Shown here piece after piece: positions 25,063 to 33,735 of a DNA stretch of 64,000 nucleotides. The notes below the pieces were generated by a model. That model had not been told where the DNA came from. It was given only the letters and a program-made list of their open reading frames with translations, and made no database searches. Numbering within the stretch: position 1 is the stretch's first letter; the number at the start of each line of letters is the position of its first letter. Both the position numbers and the translations under genes were made by a program. Origin of the DNA: Streptomyces smaragdinus (lineage in GTDB: Bacteria > Actinomycetota > Actinomycetes > Streptomycetales > Streptomycetaceae); contig NZ_WEGJ01000025.1 of NCBI RefSeq assembly GCF_009604385.1, positions 1 to 64,000 on the forward strand, written 5' to 3'.

Positions 25063-26550
25063 GTGGCCCGACGCCCGCGCAGGCCCGTACCCAAACCCGA
25101 CGGCATGTTCGACCGTAACGTCGAGTGGAGCGAGCTCACCGCCTTCGCGGGGAACCCACAACCCGGCCCCTCCCTGGGTGTGGTCTCCGGCCGGCGGCGA
25201 CAGGGCAAGAGCTTCCTGCTCGACTCCCTGGCCGAGGCGACCGGCGGCTTCTACTTCCAGGCGCTTGAGGCCTCACGCTCCGAGTCCCTCGCGATGCTGG
25301 GACGGGCGGTGGCCGACTACGCGGGCCGCTCGGTCCCGGACCGGCCGGGTAACTGGGCCGAAGCCGTCGATCTGCTCTTTGACCTGGGCCGGGAAACGCC
25401 GACGGTCGTGGTCCTGGACGAGTTCCCCTATCTGGCCCGGGCGGACGACTCGCTGCCGTCCGCCCTCCAGGCGGCCATCGGCACCCGGACCCCGCGTCAT
25501 CTCACCCGCTCCCCACGGCTGCTGCTGTGCGGCAGCGCGCTGTCCTTCATGGGCGGCCTGCTGTCCGGAACGTCTCCGCTGTGCGGGCGGGCCGGCCTGA
25601 ACCTCGTCGTCCAGTCCCTGCCCTATCGGCAGGCCGCGGCGTTCTGGGGCATCGGGGATCCGCGGCTCGCGGTGCTCACCCATGCCGTCGTGGGCGGCAC
25701 GCCCGCGTACCGGAACGAGTTCGTCGCGGGCGACACGCCCGAAGGTTTCGCCGACTTCGACGCGTGGATGTGCCGGAGCGTCCTGAATCCGGCGAGCGCG
25801 ATCTACGGCGAAGCGCCGTTCCTGCTGGCGGCCGAGAGCGAGCTCCGGGACCGGTCCCTGTACCACTCGGTCCTCGCCGCCGTGGCCCAGGGGAACGAGA
25901 CGTCCGGCGGGATCGCCAACTACCTGGGGCGGCCACGCACTGATGCGGCCCTGCCGCTCACCGTGCTGCGGAACTGCGGGCTGATCGCGGTGGAGGACGA
26001 CGTGTTCCGGCGCAACCGGCCCCGCTATCGCGTCGCGGAGCCGTTGATCGCCTTCCACCACGCGGTCGTACGGCCCGAGCAGGCGGCCTTCGACCGGCGG
26101 CGCACGTCAGCCGCGTGGGCGCGCAGCCAGGACACGTTCCTGAGCAAGGTGGTCGGGCCGCATTTCGAGCACCTGTGCAGGGAGTGGGTGCTGGATCACG
26201 CGGACCCCGCCACGTTCGGCGGGATGCCGGTACGGGCGGCGGCGGGGACGGTGGCTGATCCCGAGGCGCGCACCTCGCACGAGGTGGACGTGGTGGTGCA
26301 CGGGGCGGTCGGCCAGGACACGGGGGTCCTTCTGTCGGTCGGGGAGGTCACATGGGGCCGCCTCATGGACCTCCCCGACCTGGCCCGCCTGCACCACATC
26401 CTGGGCCTGCTCACGGCCCGGGGCATCGACACGGTCCACGCACTGCCGGCGTGCTACAGCGGCGTGGGCTTCACCCCGGCCCTGCGGGCGGCCGAGGGGC
26501 GGGGGGAGGTGGTGTTGGTGGACTTGGAGCGGGTTTATGGGGGTGAGTAG
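25063..26550 (+). CDS. AAA-type ATPase with DUF234-like C-terminal domain
   Basis: 495 residues. Walker A is GRRRQGKS (43-50), Walker B VVVLDEFPYL. A GSALSFMGGLLSG sensor-like region and QAAAFWGI helix follow, then a winged-helix-like middle part (GGIANYLGRPRTDAALPLTVLRNCGLI). The C-terminal ~150 residues (SHEVDVVV...GEVTWG...) have the spacing of a PD-(D/E)XK-like fold, as in the archaeal-type ATPase/DUF234 family. The family's role is unclear; some members are linked to mobile elements or DNA repair. A palindrome and GGGAG precede GTG 25063. The gene converges on the lipoprotein gene with a 25-base gap. Confidence 0.83.
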   Translation: MARRPRRPVPKPDGMFDRNVEWSELTAFAGNPQPGPSLGVVSGRRRQGKSFLLDSLAEATGGFYFQALEASRSESLAMLGRAVADYAGRSVPDRPGNWAEAVDLLFDLGRETPTVVVLDEFPYLARADDSLPSALQAAIGTRTPRHLTRSPRLLLCGSALSFMGGLLSGTSPLCGRAGLNLVVQSLPYRQAAAFWGIGDPRLAVLTHAVVGGTPAYRNEFVAGDTPEGFADFDAWMCRSVLNPASAIYGEAPFLLAAESELRDRSLYHSVLAAVAQGNETSGGIANYLGRPRTDAALPLTVLRNCGLIAVEDDVFRRNRPRYRVAEPLIAFHHAVVRPEQAAFDRRRTSAAWARSQDTFLSKVVGPHFEHLCREWVLDHADPATFGGMPVRAAAGTVADPEARTSHEVDVVVHGAVGQDTGVLLSVGEVTWGRLMDLPDLARLHHILGLLTARGIDTVHALPACYSGVGFTPALRAAEGRGEVVLVDLERVYGGE

Positions 26551-26575
26551 GGGACGCGGGCTCCTGTGTTGGGGG

Positions 26576-27226
26576 TCAGTCGTATTTCGCCTGGTTGATG
26601 TACGGCTGGTCGGTTGCCGGGATGTTGGCGCTGGACGCGCAGTCGAGGCCGGTGGCGAGTTTGTGGGCTACGGCTCGGAGGAGGGCCATGCGATAAGTGG
26701 GGGAATCGTCACCCGCCCTTCCTCCCCTCTTCACGAACGGGGTGTCGGCCTCCACCTCAATCACCGCGCCATCAGCCTTCACCCCGCGCGAGGGAGCACA
26801 CCGGAAATAGAGCTTGCTCGAGAATCCGTCCCCATCGGCCCTGAGACCATAGCGATAACGCTGAAAGTAGAAATCGCTCGGGACGCCTTCGTTCGGATCG
26901 TGAGGCAATTCGGACAGCACCGCGATCTTAATGAACGTGCGCGCCATGTATCCCGCATCCCGAGATCTGTCAGGGTCGAGCGGACGAACAATACATACAG
27001 TACGCGCTCCGGCAGGGGACCCACTGATCACCGCCTTCTTCAATCGAGTCGCCGCATCAGGAAAGTCCCCGACCGATTCTTCGTCAAACCGGTCATCCCC
27101 TGCCAACTCAGCCACCGCATCCGCCGTACGTTCCGGCACACCACCACACACCTCACTGGCTGACACACCGCTCTCGAACAGGCACGAAGCCAGGGACAGA
27201 ACACCCACTGCAGCGAGCGACACCAT
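26576..27226 (-). CDS. Small lipoprotein downstream of the large secreted-type protein gene
   Basis: 216 residues. Signal segment VSLAAVGVLSLASC with lipobox LASC (Cys14), so it would be anchored on the outer membrane face. The rest is unrecognised: a Cys-containing helix (VCGGVPERTADAVAEL), a VCIVRPLDP strand, and the C-terminal YRMALLRAVAHKLATGLDC. The ATG at 27226 has GGAGG six bases before it, and the gene begins 55 bases after the large gene. The base composition is less G/C-rich than the neighbourhood. Position suggests an accessory or immunity-type protein for the 745-residue gene product (inference). Confidence 0.65.
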   Translation of the reverse strand: MVSLAAVGVLSLASCLFESGVSASEVCGGVPERTADAVAELAGDDRFDEESVGDFPDAATRLKKAVISGSPAGARTVCIVRPLDPDRSRDAGYMARTFIKIAVLSELPHDPNEGVPSDFYFQRYRYGLRADGDGFSSKLYFRCAPSRGVKADGAVIEVEADTPFVKRGGRAGDDSPTYRMALLRAVAHKLATGLDCASSANIPATDQPYINQAKYD

Positions 27227-27281
27227 AAGTCGCCTCCAGTACACACCCGACGGCATCATGCGCCCGCACACCCCTTCACTC

Positions 27282-29519
27282 TCACTGAATGTTGATGCGG
27301 TCAACAGCACCAGCCCCGTGCTCGTAGCAGTTCGCCGCGGCGTCGACCAGTTCGCCCGTTGCCTCGTCGGAATAGCCACCGGCGTCGGCATACCAAAGAG
27401 CAGGATCTTTTGCCGCATCGAGTCCCGCGGACAGACGGCCTTGCGTATACAGCGAAGCTTCCTGCGAGAAATCGACGGGCGGAACTGACTCGTCGATCTT
27501 TGCGCCCACGAACTGGTCCAGTGCTCCAGCGCCCGCCTCAATGGCCATCGGAACGGCTGTCGCCACCACTACTCCGGCACCCGGCCCCGCAGCCGCGCCG
27601 GCAACGAATCCAGCCCCCACACCGATGACCTGGCTGGTGCCGTACTTCTTCCAGGCCGCGGTCTCGGCAATCTCGGCATTGATCCGTTCCGCCTGACCCG
27701 CGTAGGTTTCCTTGACCTCCGCGATTCGCGATTCATCCATGTATCCGTGCATGTAGGAACCAGTGGTCATAATCCGCTTGGCCATCTCGTGATCATCAAG
27801 ATGGCCGAGCATTGCGTTATGGGTGAATGCGCTCTGGGAAGCGGTCAGTGTCGCGTGACCTACCTCGTCCTCCGCCACGATTTTGAGGAACCTCTGCGCC
27901 GTATCACCATTCACTTGCAGATGCGCAAGACCCTCGTGTCCAAACATGAGGTCCTTGTCCATGTGATCACTGTTTCCACCCCGGTCAGCCAAAGCCCAGT
28001 TGAAGTCGTCGATATAACCCGCACTCATACGGGCGATTGAATCGTTCATTCCGGGTCGCGACCCAAGGAACTCGTCATCTACCGCAACCGCCTTCACCAC
28101 CTGCGTCATAACCCGCGCCCCCTCCGCCGTCCTCTCCAGCCCCACCTCGCCATGAGGCACCCCGAGCGTCGCGGCCTCCAGCGCGTGCCCGAGTTCGTCG
28201 TGGCCCATCCCCCGGGGATCGCCGCCCCCCGTCCAGTCGACCGGCCACTTGCGGTCCTCGAGGAGGTACTTCAGGTCCGGATCCGAGGACGAGCCGTCGT
28301 CGAACATCGCCGTTGCGGCCGTCGGGTCTTGGCCCAGGGCTTCGAGGTAGCCCGACATGGGGTCCGTTCCCGTGTCGTGGATGCCGAAGGTGAGGCGGTC
28401 GCCAGGACCCGCGGGGGTGCGCCAGAGGTTTTCCGGTGTGATGCCCTTGTCCGCCGAGGCGCGCTCGAACTTGAGCAGTTCCTTGCCGTAGTCCTGGAGG
28501 AAGTCCGATTCGTAGCGGCCGTTTCGCATGAGGCTGCTCATGACCTGGAATCCGTACGGACCCGGAGGCAGCGTTCCGGGAACCTTGGCGCCCTGGAGGC
28601 TGATGCGTTCCTTGCCCAGGGCTGTCATGTCACGTTCCCAGCGCTCCATCGCCGGGGTGTTCGACTGTGTGGCCGTGGCCAGGGTGACGCCGAAGGACTT
28701 CTGCAGCTTCGTCAGCTCGTCCGTCGTGGCCTTGTCGGCGCTCATCGAAGCCCTTGCCCAGAACTCCAGCGTTCGCTTCGGGCCCATCGACAGCGCGAAG
28801 CGTTCCGCGAAGTCCGGGTCGCCCTCGTGACGTTGCATGAGGGTGTTCAGACGGCGGAGTTCGGTCTCCGTGAGGGGTCGGTCGTGGATTCCCGCGAGGG
28901 CAGTCGCCGCCGCCGCGTCCTTCTCCGCCTGTTCGCGGCCCGCCTCCGCCGCGCCCAGGGTGTTGTAGCCGTCGTCGCTGAAGCCCTTGCCCCGGCCGTT
29001 CGCGTCGCGTTCGAGCCCACTGCGGAGGTTGTCGTCCGCTTCGGTGGCCGCCGTGAGGATCTTCGCGATGTCCGCGTTTGCCGAGGTGATCGACTCGGCG
29101 TAGTTCTTCGCCTGGAGGCCGAGGGCCGTGGGGGTGAGATCGGCGGTGTTCTTCGGGGTGTACGAGACGTGACCTGTTGACGGGTCCACCGTCAGGTTCG
29201 GGTCGTCCGAGAGCGAGGCGACGTAGTTCCTCAGTTGTTTCTGCAGCGCCGTGAGGACGGTGTGCGCGTCCAGCAGCAAGCTGTGCACGTCGCTCGCCTC
29301 GCCGGCGGCGAGGGTCAGTTCCCTGCCCACCGCATCGATGCGGTGGTGCGCCGCGTCGGACGACTCCCCCTGCCAGGCGGGAGGAGCGAGCGGGCGCTTG
29401 ACCTGCTCCCTGAGCGCGCGTTCGCGGCTCTTGAACCGATCCGGCAACTTCTGCCATGCCGTGATCGAGTCCGCCAGCGGCTCGAAGTCCGCCGAGGTCA
29501 GATGCTGGTAGGTAACCAT
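27282..29519 (-). CDS. Large DUF6571-like protein, possibly a WXG100-linked export substrate
   Basis: 745 residues, no N-terminal signal. The N terminus is helical with a WQG in place of WXG (PLAPPAWQGESSDAAHHRID, about 44-63), then a long coiled, Ala/Glu-rich stretch and a DxxTG-like segment TVDPSTGHVSY. The middle contains LNTLMQRHEGDPDFAERFAL, PYGFQVMSSLMRNGRYESDF and NLWRTPAGPGDRLTFG. A Gly-rich hydrophobic stretch near 640-675 could insert in a membrane. The protein resembles Streptomyces proteins annotated DUF6571. The last ~250 codons (27282 to about 28100) are visibly less G/C-rich at the third position than the first ~470. A small WXG100-like gene precedes it by 14 bases and a lipoprotein gene follows. 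Confidence 0.7.
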   Translation of the reverse strand: MVTYQHLTSADFEPLADSITAWQKLPDRFKSRERALREQVKRPLAPPAWQGESSDAAHHRIDAVGRELTLAAGEASDVHSLLLDAHTVLTALQKQLRNYVASLSDDPNLTVDPSTGHVSYTPKNTADLTPTALGLQAKNYAESITSANADIAKILTAATEADDNLRSGLERDANGRGKGFSDDGYNTLGAAEAGREQAEKDAAAATALAGIHDRPLTETELRRLNTLMQRHEGDPDFAERFALSMGPKRTLEFWARASMSADKATTDELTKLQKSFGVTLATATQSNTPAMERWERDMTALGKERISLQGAKVPGTLPPGPYGFQVMSSLMRNGRYESDFLQDYGKELLKFERASADKGITPENLWRTPAGPGDRLTFGIHDTGTDPMSGYLEALGQDPTAATAMFDDGSSSDPDLKYLLEDRKWPVDWTGGGDPRGMGHDELGHALEAATLGVPHGEVGLERTAEGARVMTQVVKAVAVDDEFLGSRPGMNDSIARMSAGYIDDFNWALADRGGNSDHMDKDLMFGHEGLAHLQVNGDTAQRFLKIVAEDEVGHATLTASQSAFTHNAMLGHLDDHEMAKRIMTTGSYMHGYMDESRIAEVKETYAGQAERINAEIAETAAWKKYGTSQVIGVGAGFVAGAAAGPGAGVVVATAVPMAIEAGAGALDQFVGAKIDESVPPVDFSQEASLYTQGRLSAGLDAAKDPALWYADAGGYSDEATGELVDAAANCYEHGAGAVDRINIQ

Positions 29520-29533
29520 CTTCCGCGCCCCCT

Positions 29534-29953
29534 TCAGCCCTGCGTACCGGGATCGACGCGCATCAGGTCGCCGTGGGCGCTGATGTCACCCCGCTTCAGC
29601 AGCGTCGCCGACTGGCGCAGGGAAGGGGCCAGATCCGATGCCAACAGGCCGACGAGGCGGCGGGTCTGGTCACGCCAGCGCTCCTCCAGGGCCGTGAAGG
29701 CCGGTGCGCTCGCGAAGCCCTTCATCCCGGTGCCGGCCTTGCTGATGCCGGGAACGAAGGCCGTCTCGAAGCGGTGGACACTCGCCGCCACCTCCGACGC
29801 CCGGTCGGCCGCCGTGCGCAGCATCTGCGGAGTCACCACGAGGCGGACGCCCGCCCCGGGCGGGGGCGCCTCGCCTGCCACCCCGTCGAGGCGGGTTCTG
29901 CTGGTGGCTGCGGCAGCCTTGATCTCGTTCCATTCGGCCCAGTCGGATGTCAT
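29534..29953 (-). CDS. WXG100-like small helical protein
   Basis: 139 residues, almost all helical, without signal or Cys. The C-terminal half (EERWRDQTRRLVGLLASDLA then SLRQSATLLKRGDIS) and ALEERWRDQ at the expected turn resemble ESX/WXG100-type helical-hairpin proteins, although a strict WxG is missing. In Streptomyces such small genes lie just ahead of large DUF6571-type genes, as here (14 bases). It could be a chaperone or an export-signal partner (inference). No EccC ATPase gene is in the window. Confidence 0.6.
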   Translation of the reverse strand: MTSDWAEWNEIKAAAATSRTRLDGVAGEAPPPGAGVRLVVTPQMLRTAADRASEVAASVHRFETAFVPGISKAGTGMKGFASAPAFTALEERWRDQTRRLVGLLASDLAPSLRQSATLLKRGDISAHGDLMRVDPGTQG

Positions 29954-30122
29954 GGCACTCCCCCGTCATACGCATATGGGCATGGGCATGCCAATGAGCC
30001 CAGTCCAGGGCCCCGGCATCAGTCGCATCGTCAGGCAGGGCAGTCACACTAACAGACTCGCTACTTTGTGCAACGCACCGCTCACGTACGGGAATCGCCA
30101 GGTTGACGCACTCGCGTCGGCT

Positions 30123-31022
30123 TTACTCCCCCGTCAGCACATCGAACTCCGACCCCGACCCCAAATACACCGCCGTGATCAGCAAAATGATCGTCGCCGG
30201 CACCATGAACGACGTAATCAGCAACGTCGCCTTGGGAATCGCCCGAGCCGCCCGCCGCCGCGCGTTCTGGGCGTCCGTCCGGCGCTGGTCCGTCGCGATC
30301 TGGATCAGCGTCTCGACGATCGGCGCCCCCAGGTCCTCCCCCTGCTGGAGTGCCGTCACGAACTGCGCGACCTGCTCCGAGTCGTTGCGGCGGCGGAGTT
30401 CCTCGAAGGCCTGGCGGCGGCTGACGCCCATGTCCATCTGGCGGAGCGTGATGCGGAGTTCGTCCGCCCAGGGGCCCTCGTACTTCTCCGCCACCCGGTC
30501 CAGGGCCTGGCGGAAGCCGAGGCCGGCGGAGACGACCACCGCGAGGACGTCGAGGAAGTCGGGGAGGGTGCGTTCGATGACCTCGCGGCGTTTGCGGACC
30601 GCCGCCCAGATGCCCACCTCCGCCCACCAGAGGCCGAAGGCGATGAGGACCGCGGCGCCCACCAGGCTGCCGCGGGAGAGCATCGCCAGGGCGCCGAAGC
30701 CGCCCAGGAGCGCGTACACCGCGCGGCGGGCCGCGTAGCGGTCGAGCGTGAGGCCGCCGGGGTTGCCCGCCATGTCGATGCGGCGGCGTTTGCGGTCGAC
30801 GCGGGCGGGGCCCATCAGGCGCAGGACCAGGGGGGCGAAGCGCATGCCGAGGCGGTCGAGGGCGGAGCCCGTACGCGTGGTGCGGGTGGCGCCGACCTCC
30901 AGGGCCAGCTGGAGGTCGGAGGGGAGTTTCACCTCGGTGCGGTAGAGGCGTATGCCCGCGAGGATGCCGAACACCGCCAGCGCGGCGGCGAGCGCCAGCA
31001 GTGGCGCCGTGTAGTCAGACAC
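30123..31022 (-). CDS. tadC: Tad platform protein TadC
   Basis: 299 residues, last gene of the tad cluster. A type II secretion F domain (T2SSF) lies in the C-terminal half: LPDFLDVLAVVVSAGLGFRQ, then LRQMDMGVSRRQAFEELRRR and QVAQFVTALQQGEDLGAPI, between membrane spans near the N terminus, the middle and the C terminus (LLITSFMVPATIILLITAVYL). TadB and TadC form the membrane platform that the TadA ATPase drives. GTG 31022 is chosen because AAGGGG precedes it by about 8 bases; it begins 20 bases after tadB. Confidence 0.92.
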   Translation of the reverse strand: MSDYTAPLLALAAALAVFGILAGIRLYRTEVKLPSDLQLALEVGATRTTRTGSALDRLGMRFAPLVLRLMGPARVDRKRRRIDMAGNPGGLTLDRYAARRAVYALLGGFGALAMLSRGSLVGAAVLIAFGLWWAEVGIWAAVRKRREVIERTLPDFLDVLAVVVSAGLGFRQALDRVAEKYEGPWADELRITLRQMDMGVSRRQAFEELRRRNDSEQVAQFVTALQQGEDLGAPIVETLIQIATDQRRTDAQNARRRAARAIPKATLLITSFMVPATIILLITAVYLGSGSEFDVLTGE

Positions 31023-31042
31023 GGGCGAGCCCCTTCGTACGG

Positions 31043-31984
31043 TTACACATGGATCTTCGCCAGCCGGCGGATCAGCAGGATGCCCGCCGCGTACAGGGCG
31101 ATCGACAGGATGATCGCCCCCTGGCCGAGGGCGGAGGAGCTCATCCGGTCGAGGGAGCCGGGGATGATCTGGTCGGTGAGGATCAGGGCGCCCAGGCCCA
31201 TGACCGGGACGGTGTAGCCGGTGAGGGTGACCTGGGCGAGCTGGGTGCGGACCTCGCGGCGGGTCTCCTTGCGGTCGTTGAGGGTGACCGTGAGGTTGCG
31301 CAGGGAGGAGACGACCTGGCCGCCGGCGCGGTTGGACAGGACGAGGGTGGAGACGAGGACGACCAGTTCGCGGGAGGGAAGGCGGTCCTGGAGGTCGCCG
31401 AGGGCGTCGTCCAGGGAGATGCCGAGGGCGAGCTGGTCGGTGACCTTCGACAGTTCCTCGCCGGCGGGGGCGGGGAGTTCCTCGGCGGCGATGCCCAGCG
31501 CGGTGCGCAGGGCGAGGCCCGCTTGGGTGGCGTTGGCGAGGATGCGGGAGAGGTCGGGGAGCTGGTTGATGAACGCCTCGATGCGGCGCTGGCGCTGCCA
31601 GTTGAGGAAGGCGTACGCGCTCCACACCCCGATCAGCCCGGCGATGGGTCCGAAGAACGCGGCGAACACCGCGTCGGCCAGGATCCACAGCCCGGCGACG
31701 AGCGCCGCGACGTACACCGTGAACTCGCCCGGTGTGAGGTCCAGGCCCGTCACCGCGAGGCGGCGTTCCAGCCGGCGGCCCAGGGCCGTACGGCGGACGC
31801 GGCGGTCGACCTCGGCGAACCGGCGGCGGGTGCCGGGCGGGGCGCCGCGGTCGTCGCTGAGGCGCCGGATGAGGGCGGCGCGCTGCCGGCGGCCCGAGGC
31901 GTACGCCCAGATGCCGAGCACCGCGAGGAGGCAGGCCAGCAGGGCGGCGCCGATCGCGACGGCGGCGGCGGTCTCGTACGTCAC
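31043..31984 (-). CDS. tadB: Tad platform protein TadB
   Basis: 313 residues. N-terminal membrane span (AAAVAIGAALLACLLAVLGI), a basic cytoplasmic stretch, two spans in the middle, then the T2SSF domain (FINQLPDLSRILANATQAGL, LALGISLDDALGDLQDRLPS, LSNRAGGQVVSSLRNLTVTL) and C-terminal spans (GQGAIILSIALYAAGILLI). It pairs with TadC. GTG start; 31 bases after tadA. Confidence 0.92.
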   Translation of the reverse strand: MTYETAAAVAIGAALLACLLAVLGIWAYASGRRQRAALIRRLSDDRGAPPGTRRRFAEVDRRVRRTALGRRLERRLAVTGLDLTPGEFTVYVAALVAGLWILADAVFAAFFGPIAGLIGVWSAYAFLNWQRQRRIEAFINQLPDLSRILANATQAGLALRTALGIAAEELPAPAGEELSKVTDQLALGISLDDALGDLQDRLPSRELVVLVSTLVLSNRAGGQVVSSLRNLTVTLNDRKETRREVRTQLAQVTLTGYTVPVMGLGALILTDQIIPGSLDRMSSSALGQGAIILSIALYAAGILLIRRLAKIHV

Positions 31985-32015
31985 GGTCGGGCCGTCCCTT
32001 CGGCGCTGGACACCG

Positions 32016-33350
32016 TCACCGCGCCTCCCGCAGATCCAGATGCGCGTCCGACGGGGCCACGCCGAACGCCGGGGGGACGGGCTCGCCCGCGTAGAAGAGG
32101 CGGTCGCCGGTGCGGCGCGGCAGCGGGGCGTAGTCGAAGCGGCCGCGGACGACGCGGTCGGCGGTGACGGGGAGGGGTTTGAAGCGGCAGACGGAGGCGA
32201 GCCGGAAGACCTCGCGGCCGCGGGAGGACAGCATCACGATCTCGTCGATCTTGCGCGTGCCGTCGGTGTGGCGGGACAGCTGGACGATGCAGTCGACGGC
32301 GCTGTTGATCTGGTCGCGCAGGGCCTCGAAGGGGATCTCGACGTCGGACATGGAGGCCAGGGTCTGCAGCCGCATCAGGGCGTCCTCGGCGGTGTTGGCG
32401 TGCACGGTGGCCAGGGAGCCGTCGTGGCCGGTGGACATGGCCTGGAGCATGTCGAGGGTCTCGCCGCCGCGGACCTCGCCGACGATGATGCGGTCGGGGC
32501 GCATGCGGAGGCTGTTGCGTACGAGGTCGCGGATGGTGATGTGGCCCTTGCCCTCGACGTTCGGGGGGCGGGACTCCAGGCGGATGACGTGCGGCTGCTG
32601 GAGCTGGAGTTCGGCGGCGTCCTCGACGGTGATGATGCGTTCGCCCTCGGGGATGAGGCCGGAGAGGGCGTTGAGCAGGGTCGTCTTGCCGGCGCCGGTG
32701 GCCCCGGAGACGATCACGTTGAGTTTGGCGCGGACCAGGCCGGCGAGGAGCAGCAGCATGTGCTCGTCGAGGGTGCCCAGCTCCATCAGCTCGTGCAGTT
32801 TGTACGAGCGGGGGAAGCGGCGGATGGTGAGGATCGGGCCGGTGAGGGAGAGCGGGGGGATGATCACGTTGACGCGTTCGCCGCTGGGGAGGCGGGCGTC
32901 GACCATGGGCGTGGATTCGTCGACGCGGCGGTTGACGGTCGAGACGATGCGTTCGATCGTCTGCATCAGCTGGTCGTCGGAGGCGAAGCGCATGGGGAGT
33001 CGTTCGACGCGGCCGGCGCGTTCGACGTAGATGTGGTCGGGGCCGTTGACCATGATCTCGGTGATGGAGGCGTCCTCGAGGAGTGGTTCGAGGATGCCCA
33101 GGCCCAGGGCCTCGTCGACGACGCGGCGGATGAGCTGGGCGCGTTCGGCGGTGGAGAGGACGGGGCCCTCGCGGGAGAGGATGTGGCCGAGGACGCGCTC
33201 GAGCCGGGCGCGCCGCTCGGCGGGGGCGAGGGACGACATCTCGGCGAGGTCGATCTCCTCGAGGAGCTTCGCGCGGTACGTCGGTACGAAACTCTCGCTG
33301 TGTCCCTCGACGGCGTGTTCCGGCGTGGTCAGCCGGGATCGCAGGCTCAT
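32016..33350 (-). CDS. tadA: Tad secretion ATPase TadA/CpaF
   Basis: 444 residues. Secretion ATPase of the GspE/VirB11 superfamily. The N-terminal domain includes ILEPLLEDASITEIMVNGPD. The ATPase core has Walker A GATGAGKTT (216-224), the Asp box ITVEDAAELQ, Walker B RIIVGEVRG and the His box STGHDGSLATVHAN. It hydrolyses ATP to power pilin assembly by the TadB/TadC platform. It lies 4 bases after the TadE gene, within the tad operon. The sequence is complete and normal in length for CpaF. Confidence 0.95.
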   Translation of the reverse strand: MSLRSRLTTPEHAVEGHSESFVPTYRAKLLEEIDLAEMSSLAPAERRARLERVLGHILSREGPVLSTAERAQLIRRVVDEALGLGILEPLLEDASITEIMVNGPDHIYVERAGRVERLPMRFASDDQLMQTIERIVSTVNRRVDESTPMVDARLPSGERVNVIIPPLSLTGPILTIRRFPRSYKLHELMELGTLDEHMLLLLAGLVRAKLNVIVSGATGAGKTTLLNALSGLIPEGERIITVEDAAELQLQQPHVIRLESRPPNVEGKGHITIRDLVRNSLRMRPDRIIVGEVRGGETLDMLQAMSTGHDGSLATVHANTAEDALMRLQTLASMSDVEIPFEALRDQINSAVDCIVQLSRHTDGTRKIDEIVMLSSRGREVFRLASVCRFKPLPVTADRVVRGRFDYAPLPRRTGDRLFYAGEPVPPAFGVAPSDAHLDLREAR

Positions 33351-33354
33351 CGGA

Positions 33355-33735
33355 TCACCCCTCGTCCCCGCGCGGCATCGTGGCGTCCCTCGTGACGGAG
33401 CCGAAGCCGATACCGGGGAAGAGGGACGGGATCTCCACGGTGACGGTCACATGGACCTGGTCGTCGCTCGTGGACGGCTCTATCTGCGCGCCGTCCGCGA
33501 GCCAGCCGCTCATCGCCGCGTGTCCGGCGGCGGACGGGCTGGACGGCGGGTCGTCCAGGGAGCCCATCCTGGCCGCGGCGCGGGCCGCGGTCCCCGCCTG
33601 GGAGGCCGCGTACGCCGCGATGCCGAGCTGGACGCCAGCCAGCGCGAGGATCAGGAGGATCGGCAGGAAGCCGATGAGTTCGATGCTGACGGAGCCGCGG
33701 TCCGTCTGACGCCGGGGACGGCGCACCCGGATCAC
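33355..33735 (-). CDS. tadE: TadE-family pseudopilin
   Basis: 126 residues. A basic leader, then the prepilin-type site G14-SVSIE19 (Glu at +5) and a single hydrophobic helix (LIGFLPILLILALAGVQLGI). A short extracytoplasmic beta-rich domain follows (QVHVTVTVEIPSLFPGIGFG). The GTG start at 33735 overlaps the stop of the CpaE-TadE fusion gene (GTGA), so the two pseudopilin-containing products are made together. Confidence 0.9.
   Translation of the reverse strand: MIRVRRPRRQTDRGSVSIELIGFLPILLILALAGVQLGIAAYAASQAGTAARAAARMGSLDDPPSSPSAAGHAAMSGWLADGAQIEPSTSDDQVHVTVTVEIPSLFPGIGFGSVTRDATMPRGDEG

Noticed and set aside
27282..29519. C-terminal toxin domain in the 745-residue protein
   Set aside because: The composition change suggests exchange, but I see no nuclease, deaminase, ADP-ribosyltransferase or pore-forming motif; kept only as a hypothesis in the findings.
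31023..31688. Upstream in-phase extension of tadC over tadB
   Set aside because: It overlaps the well-supported tadB gene in another frame, and GTG 31022 has a good Shine-Dalgarno.
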